Below are positions 1 to 5,202 of a stretch of DNA of 6,591 nucleotides, in pieces. A program made the translations under genes and the position numbers. Within the stretch, counting starts at the first letter, position 1, and every line of letters starts with the position of its first letter. Source of the stretch: an uncultured Mycoplasmatota bacterium (GTDB lineage: Bacteria; Bacillota_I; Bacilli_A; RF39; UBA660); assembly GCA_900546055.1 (NCBI GenBank), contig URBG01000050.1:1-6591 (forward strand). Direction: 5' to 3'. The notes beneath the pieces are model-generated. The model saw only the letters and a program-made list of their open reading frames with translations. It had not been told where the DNA came from and searched no databases.

Positions 1-35
1 CCCCCCCTATTGTCAACTATTTCAACTTGAATTCA

Positions 36-69
36 CAAAAAAACTTTAGTTTTTGTTTTAACTAAAGTT
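36..69 (-). terminator. Intrinsic terminator after the 161-aa membrane protein gene
   Basis: A perfect 10-bp inverted repeat (42-51 paired with 60-69) encloses an 8-nt loop. On the minus strand it is followed directly by a run of seven T. The stem is AT-rich but long, and it lies about 35 nt past the stop codon of the 161-codon gene. A weaker 5-bp hairpin (91-95 with 100-104), also followed by a T-rich run, sits right at that stop codon and may assist. Beyond the T-run, positions 1-35 show nothing I can identify. Confidence 0.8.
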
Positions 70-104
70 GGGTGGGTCAAAAAAAGAAACGAAATAACCA
101 TTTC

Positions 105-590
105 TTATGAATTTTGTGGCGTATGTTCTTTTATATCTTTTGAAGCAGATTTGCTTAAATCAATACTTGCAGAGGCAGTAATTGTTCTAGTTTCATTAGG
201 TTTCAAATCTTCGCCAATATACCCTAATAATGTTACTTCAACTTCGCCCTCTTTATTTTTTATCGGAATATCTACTTGAGTAATATTGCTCGTTTCATTA
301 GTCGTATTTGTTACATCCATAGATAATGTATAAACATCTGTCCCTTTTCCTTTTATTAGTGTAACATTAGAAAATTTTAAGCCTTTATATTCCTCTTCTT
401 TAATAATACCGGCATTTGTATTAGCAATGAGCTTGTCTTCTTCCTTTTTATTTGGCTTGTTATCTTTGCTATTATTGACTAGTAAAAGAACTGTAGCAAC
501 AATAGCTATTAATAATACTGCAACAATAGCAATAACTGCTTTTTTATGGTTCATGATAAATTTTTTAAATTCATTTAACTTCTTTTTCAT
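105..590 (-). CDS. Membrane-anchored extracytoplasmic protein of unknown function (161 aa)
   Basis: I do not recognise a named family with confidence. The N terminus is lysine-rich (residues 1-17) and is followed by one strongly hydrophobic segment (about residues 18-38). A charged Lys/Asn/Asp/Glu linker (about 39-58) leads to a roughly 100-residue polar, beta-rich domain. The layout predicts an N-in membrane anchor with the C-terminal domain outside the cell. The domain alternates hydrophobic and polar residues, contains a Val-Thr-Asn-Thr-Thr stretch and has a 'LKPNETRTI' segment. This resembles the beta-sandwich domains (FxLYD or DUF4352-like) common on Firmicute surface lipoproteins and membrane proteins; the match is by eye only. 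The ATG at 590 follows a GAGGGAG ribosome binding site at good spacing. The gene has its own promoter and terminator, so it is probably monocistronic. Confidence 0.8.
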   Translation of the reverse strand: MKKKLNEFKKFIMNHKKAVIAIVAVLLIAIVATVLLLVNNSKDNKPNKKEEDKLIANTNAGIIKEEEYKGLKFSNVTLIKGKGTDVYTLSMDVTNTTNETSNITQVDIPIKNKEGEVEVTLLGYIGEDLKPNETRTITASASIDLSKSASKDIKEHTPQNS

Positions 591-620
591 TCTATCTCCC
601 TCTTTATTATTGTTAATATC

Positions 621-649
621 ATTATAACCAAATTTTGATTTTTTTTCAA
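621..649 (-). promoter_or_regulatory. Sigma-A type promoter for the 161-aa membrane protein gene
   Basis: On the minus strand a TTGAAA -35 box (644-649) is separated by exactly 17 nt from a perfect TATAAT -10 box (621-626). The gene starts at 590, giving a short leader of about 20-25 nt that carries the GAGGGAG ribosome binding site. The promoter lies directly after the yqeY terminator. Confidence 0.85.
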
Positions 650-676
650 TAAAAACGAGATATTTAATTCCCGTTT
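650..676 (-). terminator. Intrinsic terminator of yqeY
   Basis: An 8-bp stem (669-676 with 653-660, including one G-U pair) encloses an 8-nt loop. On the minus strand it runs into a five-T tract. The upstream arm and loop overlap the last codons and stop of yqeY, a common arrangement in compact low-GC genomes. Confidence 0.7.
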
Positions 677-1107
677 ATTTTATTTTTAATAATTTTACTA
701 ATTTCGCCCATATCGTAACGTCCTTTAACTTTGGGAGTAATTATACCCATGAGTTTACCCATATCTTTCATGCTTTCAGGTTGTACTTCGTTAAATGCTT
801 GGTCAATTATTTTGAACATTTCATCTTCTGATAACTGTTCAGGGAGATACTTTTCTAAAATTTTTATTTCGCTTTCCGTTTGTTCGATTAGATCATTTCT
901 ATTTCCTTTTTCAAATTCAGCAATAGATTCTTTTCTTGTTTTTATCTGTTTTGAAACAATTCCTATAACCTCATCATCAGTTAATTCTCTTTTAGTATTT
1001 AATTCTTCCATTTGAATAGCACCTTTAATCATTCTAATTACTGATAGCGTTTCTTTATCTTGATTTTTCATAGCAGTTTTTAAATCTTCTAAAATTTGGT
1101 TACGCAT
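664..1107 (-). CDS. yqeY: GatB/YqeY domain protein (YqeY)
   Basis: This 147-aa protein matches the length and pattern of the YqeY family. An N-terminal helical part has the 'VIRMIKGAI' segment (about residues 23-31). The middle is helical and charged, with 'LEKYLPEQLS' around 84-93. The conserved C-terminal part carries 'MKDMGKLMG' and 'PKVKGRYDMGEI' (about 112-136). The domain is shared with the tail of GatB and GatE in tRNA-dependent amidotransferases, where it contacts tRNA; the role of stand-alone YqeY is not well established. The start at 1107 follows AAAGGAGG with good spacing. It lies 44 nt after rpsU, the same neighbour as in Bacillus, but a terminator hairpin sits between them. Expression is therefore probably by read-through from the rpsU promoter. 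Confidence 0.93.
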   Translation of the reverse strand: MRNQILEDLKTAMKNQDKETLSVIRMIKGAIQMEELNTKRELTDDEVIGIVSKQIKTRKESIAEFEKGNRNDLIEQTESEIKILEKYLPEQLSEDEMFKIIDQAFNEVQPESMKDMGKLMGIITPKVKGRYDMGEISKIIKNKINGN

Positions 1108-1132
1108 TATAATTCCTCCTTTAAATTATTTT

Positions 1133-1153
1133 AAAAAAAAGCCTTGGGCTTTT
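1133..1153 (-). terminator. Terminator or attenuator between rpsU and yqeY
   Basis: A perfect 7-bp stem (1147-1153 with 1137-1143) with a 3-nt loop is followed on the minus strand by further T, making an eight-T run at 1133-1140. The upstream arm overlaps the rpsU stop codon. It lies just before the yqeY ribosome binding site, and I see no separate promoter for yqeY. It is therefore likely to lower yqeY output relative to rpsU rather than end the operon completely. Confidence 0.75.
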
Positions 1154-1349
1154 AATTTTCTCTTCTGGCTTTTCTTTCCCTTTTATGAGCATTTTTAATG
1201 CCTTCTTTTTTGGCATTTCTCTTTTTTACTCCGGGTTTCTGATAACCTTGTATTCTCTCTTTTAGTTTAGCGCGGGAGCCATCTTTATCAACTTTTAAGT
1301 TTCTAAGGGCACTTTCAACGTTACCATTACGTACTACTACCTTTGTCAT
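1152..1349 (-). CDS. rpsU: Small ribosomal subunit protein bS21
   Basis: This 65-aa, very basic protein belongs to the bS21 family of the 30S subunit, which sits near the mRNA exit region. The N-terminal 'TKVVVRNGNVESALRNLK' fits the conserved start, with a Val-Val-Arg followed by an Ala-Leu-Arg motif. The centre has the '(Y)QKPGVKKR' segment and the tail is a run of Lys and Arg. Length is normal for a Firmicute bS21. The ATG at 1349 follows a strong GGGAGGG site. The gene has a consensus promoter and a terminator at its stop codon. rpsU next to yqeY is a conserved Firmicute pairing. Confidence 0.96.
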   Translation of the reverse strand: MTKVVVRNGNVESALRNLKVDKDGSRAKLKERIQGYQKPGVKKRNAKKEGIKNAHKRERKARREN

Positions 1350-1378
1350 AAAAATCCCTCCCTTCCTTGGCTAAATAA

Positions 1379-1407
1379 ATTATAGCATTTATTTTGTTAT
1401 ATTTCAA
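1379..1407 (-). promoter_or_regulatory. Strong sigma-A promoter for rpsU-yqeY
   Basis: On the minus strand a TTGAAA -35 box (1402-1407) lies exactly 17 nt from a perfect TATAAT -10 box (1379-1384). The rpsU start is 30 nt further on, after a GGGAGGG ribosome binding site. The promoter follows the terminator of the bacteriocin operon, so rpsU is transcribed independently of it. Confidence 0.88.
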
Positions 1408-1428
1408 CAGAAAATCAATTATTTAAGT

Positions 1429-1452
1429 AAAAAACGAGATAAAAATATCTCG
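1429..1452 (-). terminator. Intrinsic terminator of the bacteriocin operon
   Basis: A perfect 7-bp stem (1446-1452 with 1435-1441) with an AT tetraloop is followed on the minus strand by six T (1429-1434). It begins about 9 nt after the stop of the second bacteriocin precursor. It marks the end of the cluster and leaves no room for a further gene such as immunity. Confidence 0.88.
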
Positions 1453-1460
1453 CTTTTACT

Positions 1461-1622
1461 TTAAAATGAACATATTTTGCCAGAACTAACTCGTCTAATG
1501 GCACTACCAATACTTCGACCCAATTCTAAAAGTGTAGTTATTCCTCGTGCTAAAGCAGTGATAAAGGAAGCAGTAATTGCCCCTCCTGTTACTTCTAGTA
1601 ACTGCGCTTTATTTAATATCAT
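1461..1622 (-). CDS. Double-glycine bacteriocin precursor, second peptide of a class IIb-like pair (53 aa)
   Basis: The leader is MILNKAQLLEVTGG, with Leu-12, Leu-7, Val-4 and Gly-Gly at -2/-1, the pattern recognised by C39 exporter peptidases. Cleavage would release a 39-residue peptide starting Ala-Ile-Thr-Ala. That peptide is hydrophobic in its first half and basic in its second, with five Arg/Lys more than balancing one Glu (net about +4). It contains a GRSIG (GxxxG) motif and an ALARG (AxxxG) motif, then 'SAIRR', and ends Lys-Ile-Cys-Ser-Phe with one cysteine. GxxxG helix packing is the hallmark of two-peptide bacteriocins, which insert together in target membranes. The start ATG overlaps the stop of the first precursor (ATGA) and has no clear ribosome binding site, so translation is probably coupled. 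Activity is inferred; the exact family was not identified. Confidence 0.88.
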   Translation of the reverse strand: MILNKAQLLEVTGGAITASFITALARGITTLLELGRSIGSAIRRVSSGKICSF

Positions 1623-1759
1623 TTATTACACTTTATGGGCCTTAAAAATCCATCAATAATCCCTGCAAAGAAGGTTATTGCAGCACCAATTGCTGTTAAT
1701 AATCCTAGATTAATAGCCCCGCCAGTTACATTTAATAATTCATTTTTTGTTAATTCCAT
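1619..1759 (-). CDS. Double-glycine bacteriocin precursor, first peptide of a class IIb-like pair (46 aa)
   Basis: The leader is MELTKNELLNVTGG. It fits the classic C39 leader consensus exactly: Leu-12, Glu-8, Leu-7, Val-4, Gly-Gly. The predicted mature peptide has 32 residues, starts Ala-Ile-Asn-Leu-Gly and is mostly a hydrophobic helix rich in Gly, Ala, Ile and Phe. It contains GIIDG (GxxxG) and ends in a basic tail, 'FLRPIKCNK', with one cysteine. Net charge is about +2. The ATG at 1759 follows GGGGAAGG at good spacing. The stop (TGA) overlaps the start of the second precursor by 4 nt, which favours near-equal output of the two peptides, as expected for a two-component pore former. The leader is clearly related to that of the partner (LL-x-VTGGAI). 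Target range is unknown. Confidence 0.88.
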   Translation of the reverse strand: MELTKNELLNVTGGAINLGLLTAIGAAITFFAGIIDGFLRPIKCNK

Positions 1760-1773
1760 TTGCCTTCCCCTTT

Positions 1774-1833
1774 CTATATTGGTAATCTATTTAGAATATG
1801 CCTTAATAATCTTATCCAAAATTTAAACATCAT
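1774..1833 (-). CDS. Tiny cationic amphipathic peptide ORF between exporter and bacteriocins (18-19 aa)
   Basis: Two consecutive ATG codons (1831-1833 and 1828-1830) start an ORF ending at TAG (1774-1776). From the second ATG it reads MFKFWIRLLRHILNRLPI. The first ATG overlaps the exporter stop (ATGA), and AGGAGG is formed by the last exporter codons, though its spacing is short. Lys3, Arg7, Arg10, His11, Asn14 and Arg15 fall on one helical face. Phe4, Trp5, Leu8, Leu9, Ile12, Leu13 and Leu16 fall on the other, giving a basic amphipathic helix. There is no double-glycine leader. The ORF spans almost the whole gap up to the ribosome binding site of the next gene. It could be a leaderless antimicrobial, an immunity or modulator peptide, or a coupling leader that keeps ribosomes moving into the bacteriocin genes. 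Translation is not proven. Confidence 0.5.
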   Translation of the reverse strand: MMFKFWIRLLRHILNRLPI

Positions 1834-3857
1834 TCCTCCTTTCTAGGTAATGAACTATCAATGGTTATTTGACCTTTGTCTAATTTAATGAAATGATTAA
1901 ATAAATCAAGATTATCTAAACGATGTGATACTATAATAACTGTTTTTTCTTTATATTTAGCAAAAAGTTTCTTTAGAATTTTTCGTTCTAGATTAGTATC
2001 TAGTCCATTTAACCCTTCGTCAATTAACAAAATGTCAAAATCGTGAAGAGCTCTAGCGAGAGCAATTCGTTGCCGCTGACCACCAGAAATATTAAACCCA
2101 TCTTCTTCTAATAAGGCGTTATAGCCAAGCTCATTATCATTAATAATTTCTTTTACATGACAAATATTGATTATACTGCTTAAATCGTTACTACCTTTTA
2201 ATGTTAAATTATAATTAATGGTTCCTGTAAACAATATTTCTTTTTGGGCTATATAGATAATATTTGAGGAATCATAAATACTTTTTGAATCAATTTGAAA
2301 TTTTCCTTCATACTTTTGATAGTAGCCTTTTATTATTTTTAATAAGGTGCTTTTCCCACTTCCACTTTCACCAGTTATTAAAACTTTACTTTTTTCTCTA
2401 ATAATTAGATTAATATTACTAAGTATATAGCTTACATCATCGAGTGTGATGCTAAAATTTTGAAATACAATATCGCCATTTAAATTTGACTTTGTTTTTT
2501 CCTTTTTAAATTCTGTTAAACTAAGGACTCTTTTTAATGAATTTATGGCTTCTTTTATTTCAAAGTCTAAGTCAATAATGTTTCTAATCGGATTTAGAAA
2601 AAAGGATACTAGGACATTATAAGTTATTAGCTCACTTAAAGTTAATGAATTGCTTTTAATTAAAATAACTCCAAAAATTATAAGTGAAGCTTGTCCACTT
2701 AAGTTAATAAAATCTTTTAGAAACATTTGATTGTTAGTTAAATTATTTAGTATTTTATTTGATTTAATAAAATGATCATATTTATAGTTGAACTCTTCTT
2801 TCATTTTATTTTCAATGCTTAATCCCTTAACTGTTTCAAATCCACTAATACTTTCAACCATGAATGAATTGACCCCAGCTTTAGTTTTCAGAACTTTATC
2901 GATTTGGAAGTTTATTTTTTTATTATAAATAAATAAAATAAGAACGTAGAGTGTGAGAATTATTAAAACAATAAGAAATAAAAATATATTTAAATAAGCG
3001 AGAACAAGTCCAGAGAAAATAGTTAGTGGAAGATCAATAAAAACAGTCAAAATTATTTTACTAATTATATCTTTTAGATAATTTAAATCATTGATGCGAC
3101 TAATAACTTCACCCGATGTATGATTATGGTAGTAGCGGTAAGGAAGCTTTAGAATTTTTTCAAAAATGTCTTCAGTTAAATACTTATCTAGTTTATTGGT
3201 TAATTTTATTAAAAACCTTGAACGCACATAAATAAGAAAAATATTAGTAAATAATATTAATATAAAAAATAAAATAATGTTTTGTAAATTGTGATTTATA
3301 TTATCAATTAAAGCTTGAAAAAAGAAAGAACCAATTATGGATAGTATTGTAATAATTAAAGATAAAAATCCAATTTTTAAAATTTCTAATTTATAGGGGG
3401 TAATTAATTTTATAATAAATTTTGTGCACGACTTGGTTTTTTCTTTAGCTATAATTTGTTTAGGATGCATTATTATATTTACTCCTGTCCATATTCGATA
3501 AAATTCTTCATAGGTCATTTTTCTTATTCCGCTAGCCGGATCAGCTACTTTTAAATATTTTTGGTTGGCTTCATAGACAACTATATAATGTTTGTAGGAG
3601 TTTTCTATGATAACGTTCGCAATAAAAGGAACGTTTGTATTTTGTATTTTATTTAATTTTATACCGTTAGCTGTAAAGCCTAATTCTTTTAGTGTTTCAA
3701 CTATGTGATAAGCAGTGGTCCCGTCTCTAGTAGTTTTAAGCATTTCTCTTAGTTTTGTAATACTTATTAAACCATTGTAGTATTTAACTATCATCCAAAC
3801 AGAAGCAGCGGCACAGTCTTTTAAACCCTCCTGTTTAATAAATGGATATTTTTTTAA
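1830..3857 (-). CDS. C39-peptidase ABC exporter for double-glycine bacteriocins (PCAT)
   Basis: This membrane protein would cleave double-glycine leaders in the cytoplasm and export the peptides using ATP. Counting from codon 3855-3857, the N-terminal C39 domain has 'KQEGLKDC' with catalytic Cys15, then His90 (KHYIVVY) and Asp106 (VADPASG). Six membrane segments follow (about residues 150-430). The nucleotide-binding domain has Walker A GESGSGKST (496-504), signature ISGGQRQR (about 590), Walker B LLIDE (about 610) and an H-loop SHR (about 643). At about 675 aa it is near normal length for the family. The first ATG (3792-3794) lies after the catalytic cysteine. A near-perfect ribosome binding site instead points to a start at or near the TTA at 3855-3857, which is not a standard start codon. 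No separate HlyD-like accessory protein is present. The next gene overlaps by 4 nt. Confidence 0.9.
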   Translation of the reverse strand, partial: LKKYPFIKQEGLKDCAAASVWMIVKYYNGLISITKLREMLKTTRDGTTAYHIVETLKELGFTANGIKLNKIQNTNVPFIANVIIENSYKHYIVVYEANQKYLKVADPASGIRKMTYEEFYRIWTGVNIIMHPKQIIAKEKTKSCTKFIIKLITPYKLEILKIGFLSLIITILSIIGSFFFQALIDNINHNLQNIILFFILILFTNIFLIYVRSRFLIKLTNKLDKYLTEDIFEKILKLPYRYYHNHTSGEVISRINDLNYLKDIISKIILTVFIDLPLTIFSGLVLAYLNIFLFLIVLIILTLYVLILFIYNKKINFQIDKVLKTKAGVNSFMVESISGFETVKGLSIENKMKEEFNYKYDHFIKSNKILNNLTNNQMFLKDFINLSGQASLIIFGVILIKSNSLTLSELITYNVLVSFFLNPIRNIIDLDFEIKEAINSLKRVLSLTEFKKEKTKSNLNGDIVFQNFSITLDDVSYILSNINLIIREKSKVLITGESGSGKSTLLKIIKGYYQKYEGKFQIDSKSIYDSSNIIYIAQKEILFTGTINYNLTLKGSNDLSSIINICHVKEIINDNELGYNALLEEDGFNISGGQRQRIALARALHDFDILLIDEGLNGLDTNLERKILKKLFAKYKEKTVIIVSHRLDNLDLFNHFIKLDKGQITIDSSLPRKEE

Positions 3858-3862
3858 CTTCT

Positions 3863-3873
3863 ATCACCTCCTT
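3863..3873 (-). promoter_or_regulatory. Ribosome binding site deciding the exporter start
   Basis: The minus strand reads AAGGAGGTGAT, almost fully complementary to the 3' end of 16S rRNA. The AGGAGG core (3867-3872) ends 9 nt before the TTA at 3855-3857. That codon is in frame with the C39 domain and is preceded by in-frame stops inside the ribosome binding region. No ATG, GTG or TTG exists in this frame before the catalytic cysteine. This site therefore supports initiation at TTA, or a recent mutation or error from TTG. Confidence 0.75.
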
Positions 3874-3886
3874 GTATATTATCATA
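3874..3886 (-). promoter_or_regulatory. Possible weak promoter for the bacteriocin operon
   Basis: On the minus strand, TATGATAATATAC lies just upstream of the exporter ribosome binding site. It offers TATGAT, or a TG-extended TAATAT, as a -10 element. No good -35 box sits 16-18 nt upstream; a TTGAAA is present but about 27 nt away. The transcript leader would be very short. Transcription could instead come by read-through from rsmD. Confidence 0.25.
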
Positions 3887-3917
3887 CGAGGTCGAAGTTC
3901 TATTTCCTTCTTTTTTC

Positions 3918-3958
3918 AAAAAAAAAATTACTTTTCGAAAATTTTTATTTTTTTCGAA
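3918..3958 (-). terminator. Probable weak terminator at the rsmD 3' end
   Basis: An AT-rich 8-bp inverted repeat (3951-3958 with 3934-3941) enclosing a 9-nt loop lies within the last codons of rsmD. On the minus strand a ten-T run (3918-3927) begins 6 nt after the stem. The gap between stem and T-run and the low GC make it a weak terminator, probably allowing partial read-through into the exporter gene. Confidence 0.45.
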
Positions 3959-4461
3959 CCGTAATTTCTTTCTTTTTTTAATTTTAAATTAGTTATAGGA
4001 TCTTCATATTCATATTCACAAACAACTATGCCACCCTCATTAAGCAGTTCATATTCCTCAATATATTTTAGAGCCTTATTTAATAAGTTATTTTTATAAG
4101 GCGGGTCCAAAAATATAATATCATATTTTTCGTTGGTCGCTTTTAAATATTTTTTATAATCCAAATTAATTATCTTGAAATTTTCGTCAATATTTTCAGT
4201 GTTTTGTTTAATTGTTTTAATAGCTATTTGATTATGATCAATAAAGTCACAGCTTTTGGCGCCCATAGATAGGGCTTCTAATCCTAAAGCTCCACTTCCA
4301 GCAAAAAGATCTAGACATTTACTATCTTCAACTTCTGTTTGAATCATAGCAAATAATGATTCTTTTACTCGGTCCATAGTTGGTCTTGTACCATCAATAT
4401 CAAAGCCTTGTAATTTTTTTCCTCGGTATTTTCCACTAATAATTCGCACTTTCTTCACCAT
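3928..4461 (-). CDS. rsmD: 16S rRNA (guanine(966)-N(2))-methyltransferase RsmD
   Basis: RsmD uses S-adenosylmethionine to methylate G966 (E. coli numbering) of 16S rRNA during 30S assembly. The 177-aa protein opens with 'RIISGKYRGKKL' and has the conserved 'RPTMDRVKESLF' block (26-37). The cofactor-binding loop is 'LDLFAGSGALGLEAL' (50-64) and the catalytic motif is DPPY (119-122), preceded by 'DIIFL'. Length is typical. The ATG at 4461 lacks a clear ribosome binding site. An alternative GTG at 4449 would begin right before Arg-Ile-Ile-Ser-Gly, matching shorter Bacillus-type starts, with GGTGAAG upstream. The gene lies 16 nt after ylbE and probably shares its transcript. In Bacillus, coaD follows rsmD; here the bacteriocin operon does. 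Confidence 0.95.
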   Translation of the reverse strand: MVKKVRIISGKYRGKKLQGFDIDGTRPTMDRVKESLFAMIQTEVEDSKCLDLFAGSGALGLEALSMGAKSCDFIDHNQIAIKTIKQNTENIDENFKIINLDYKKYLKATNEKYDIIFLDPPYKNNLLNKALKYIEEYELLNEGGIVVCEYEYEDPITNLKLKKERNYGSKKIKIFEK

Positions 4462-4477
4462 TTATATTTTAACATAT

Positions 4478-4699
4478 TTATCTTAAAGTTGATAGTACTT
4501 TTTCAACCATTTCAATAGTATCTAAGGTTTTAGAAATTCTATCAGCTTTGGTTAATTTGTATACACTTTTTACCTCTTCTTCAAAGGCTTTAAAGTTAGC
4601 AGGATTACGATTTAAAAGCTTATACCATTCAGAGTTCTCTCTTAAATATCTTAAATAGTATTTGTTTTCTTTAATTTTAAATTGGAGATCTAAACTCAT
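4478..4699 (-). CDS. ylbE: YlbE-like protein
   Basis: This is a 73-aa soluble protein of the YlbE-like family, of unknown biochemical role. The diagnostic part is 'YLRYLRENSEWYKLLNRNPANF' around residues 14-35 (Tyr-Leu-Arg, Trp-Tyr, Leu-x-Arg-x-Pro), followed by a helical region with 'FEEEVK' and 'RISKTLDTIEMVEKVL'. I recognised it from this pattern and from its place between ylbD and rsmD, the order seen in the Bacillus ylb cluster. Its ATG shares one base with the ylbD stop codon (TAATG), so translation is coupled. The usual next genes ylbF and ylbG are absent; only 16 nt separate it from rsmD. Confidence 0.85.
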   Translation of the reverse strand: MSLDLQFKIKENKYYLRYLRENSEWYKLLNRNPANFKAFEEEVKSVYKLTKADRISKTLDTIEMVEKVLSTLR

Positions 4700-5061
4700 T
4701 AGTCCTCAAAATGTTTATACAATGGTCTTGGTTTACGAGTTTCAGCTGCAGGTGTTTTCCCTGGAGACATATCTTGCAGTAAACCTAAAACTCTTTGCAT
4801 ACTATTTACGCCTTCTTGAATACTATCTAAATCAAGGTTTTTAAGAAAACTCATAAGGTCAAATGAGCTTGTAGCAGCGGTAGCTCCGGCAGCGGCAGCA
4901 GTTGCTACTGGGGTTAAATAATCTTTCCAGGCATTTTCATCTTCACCATAAATATCGTATATTTCATAAAAATTTTGCCATGTCATTTTTCCGTCTTTGA
5001 CATGTTTTAATAATACAGGATTCTTTTTTACAAAATCTTTAAATTTTTCTTTTGTATCCAT
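4699..5061 (-). CDS. ylbD: YlbD-like putative coat protein
   Basis: The 120-aa protein matches the YlbD family, annotated in Bacillus as a putative spore coat protein. The N-terminal part has 'FKDFVKKNPVLLKHVKDGKM' followed by 'TWQNFYEIYDIYGED' and 'AWKDYL' (about residues 7-49). An Ala/Thr/Gly-rich flexible stretch covers about 50-64. A helical 'LMSFLKNLDLDSIQEGVNSM' segment and a short basic, Pro-containing tail follow. I chose ATG at 5061 rather than the in-frame GTG at 5070, because that GTG is part of the AGGTGAT ribosome binding site. No strong promoter is visible; TATATT around 17 nt upstream of the ribosome binding site is a weak -10 candidate. Its presence does not prove sporulation. 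It begins the ylbD-ylbE-rsmD group. Confidence 0.85.
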   Translation of the reverse strand: MDTKEKFKDFVKKNPVLLKHVKDGKMTWQNFYEIYDIYGEDENAWKDYLTPVATAAAAGATAATSSFDLMSFLKNLDLDSIQEGVNSMQRVLGLLQDMSPGKTPAAETRKPRPLYKHFED

Positions 5062-5202
5062 TTTTATCACCTATATTAATATATTCAACTAGACTTTAAA
5101 CGATAACAAAAAAATAGGAAAACAGTCCAAAAGAAAAACTAACACTTTTATTTTACTAGTAGGTTATGAGAAGAGATGTAAAATATTTGTGTTAATTATA
5201 AT

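Noticed and set aside
1..7. Run of seven C at the left edge
   Set aside because: It is too short and too close to the edge to assign as a repeat or phase-variable tract.
427..1015. Plus-strand ORFs opposite the 161-aa gene and yqeY
   Set aside because: They are antisense to well-supported minus-strand genes and have no start signals or recognisable domains.
1477..1826. Plus-strand ORFs of 60 and 63 codons opposite the bacteriocin genes
   Set aside because: The minus strand here encodes two leader peptides with C39 consensus, ribosome binding sites or overlaps, and a terminator. The plus-strand frames have no recognisable features.
3792..3835. AGGAGGG sequence inside the exporter N-terminal region as a ribosome binding site for the ATG at 3794
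   Set aside because: It lies about 31 nt before that ATG, too far to act, and is explained as codons for Gln-Glu-Gly in the conserved C39 motif.
3835..3870. GTG inside the ribosome binding site plus a slip on the seven-A run to enter the C39 frame
   Set aside because: Losing one A would join a GTG frame to the C39 frame, but that GTG overlaps the AGGAGG core and cannot be served by it. A start at TTA or a mutated TTG is simpler.
5068..5070. GTG at 5070 as the ylbD start
   Set aside because: It lies inside the AGGTGAT ribosome binding site that serves the ATG at 5061.
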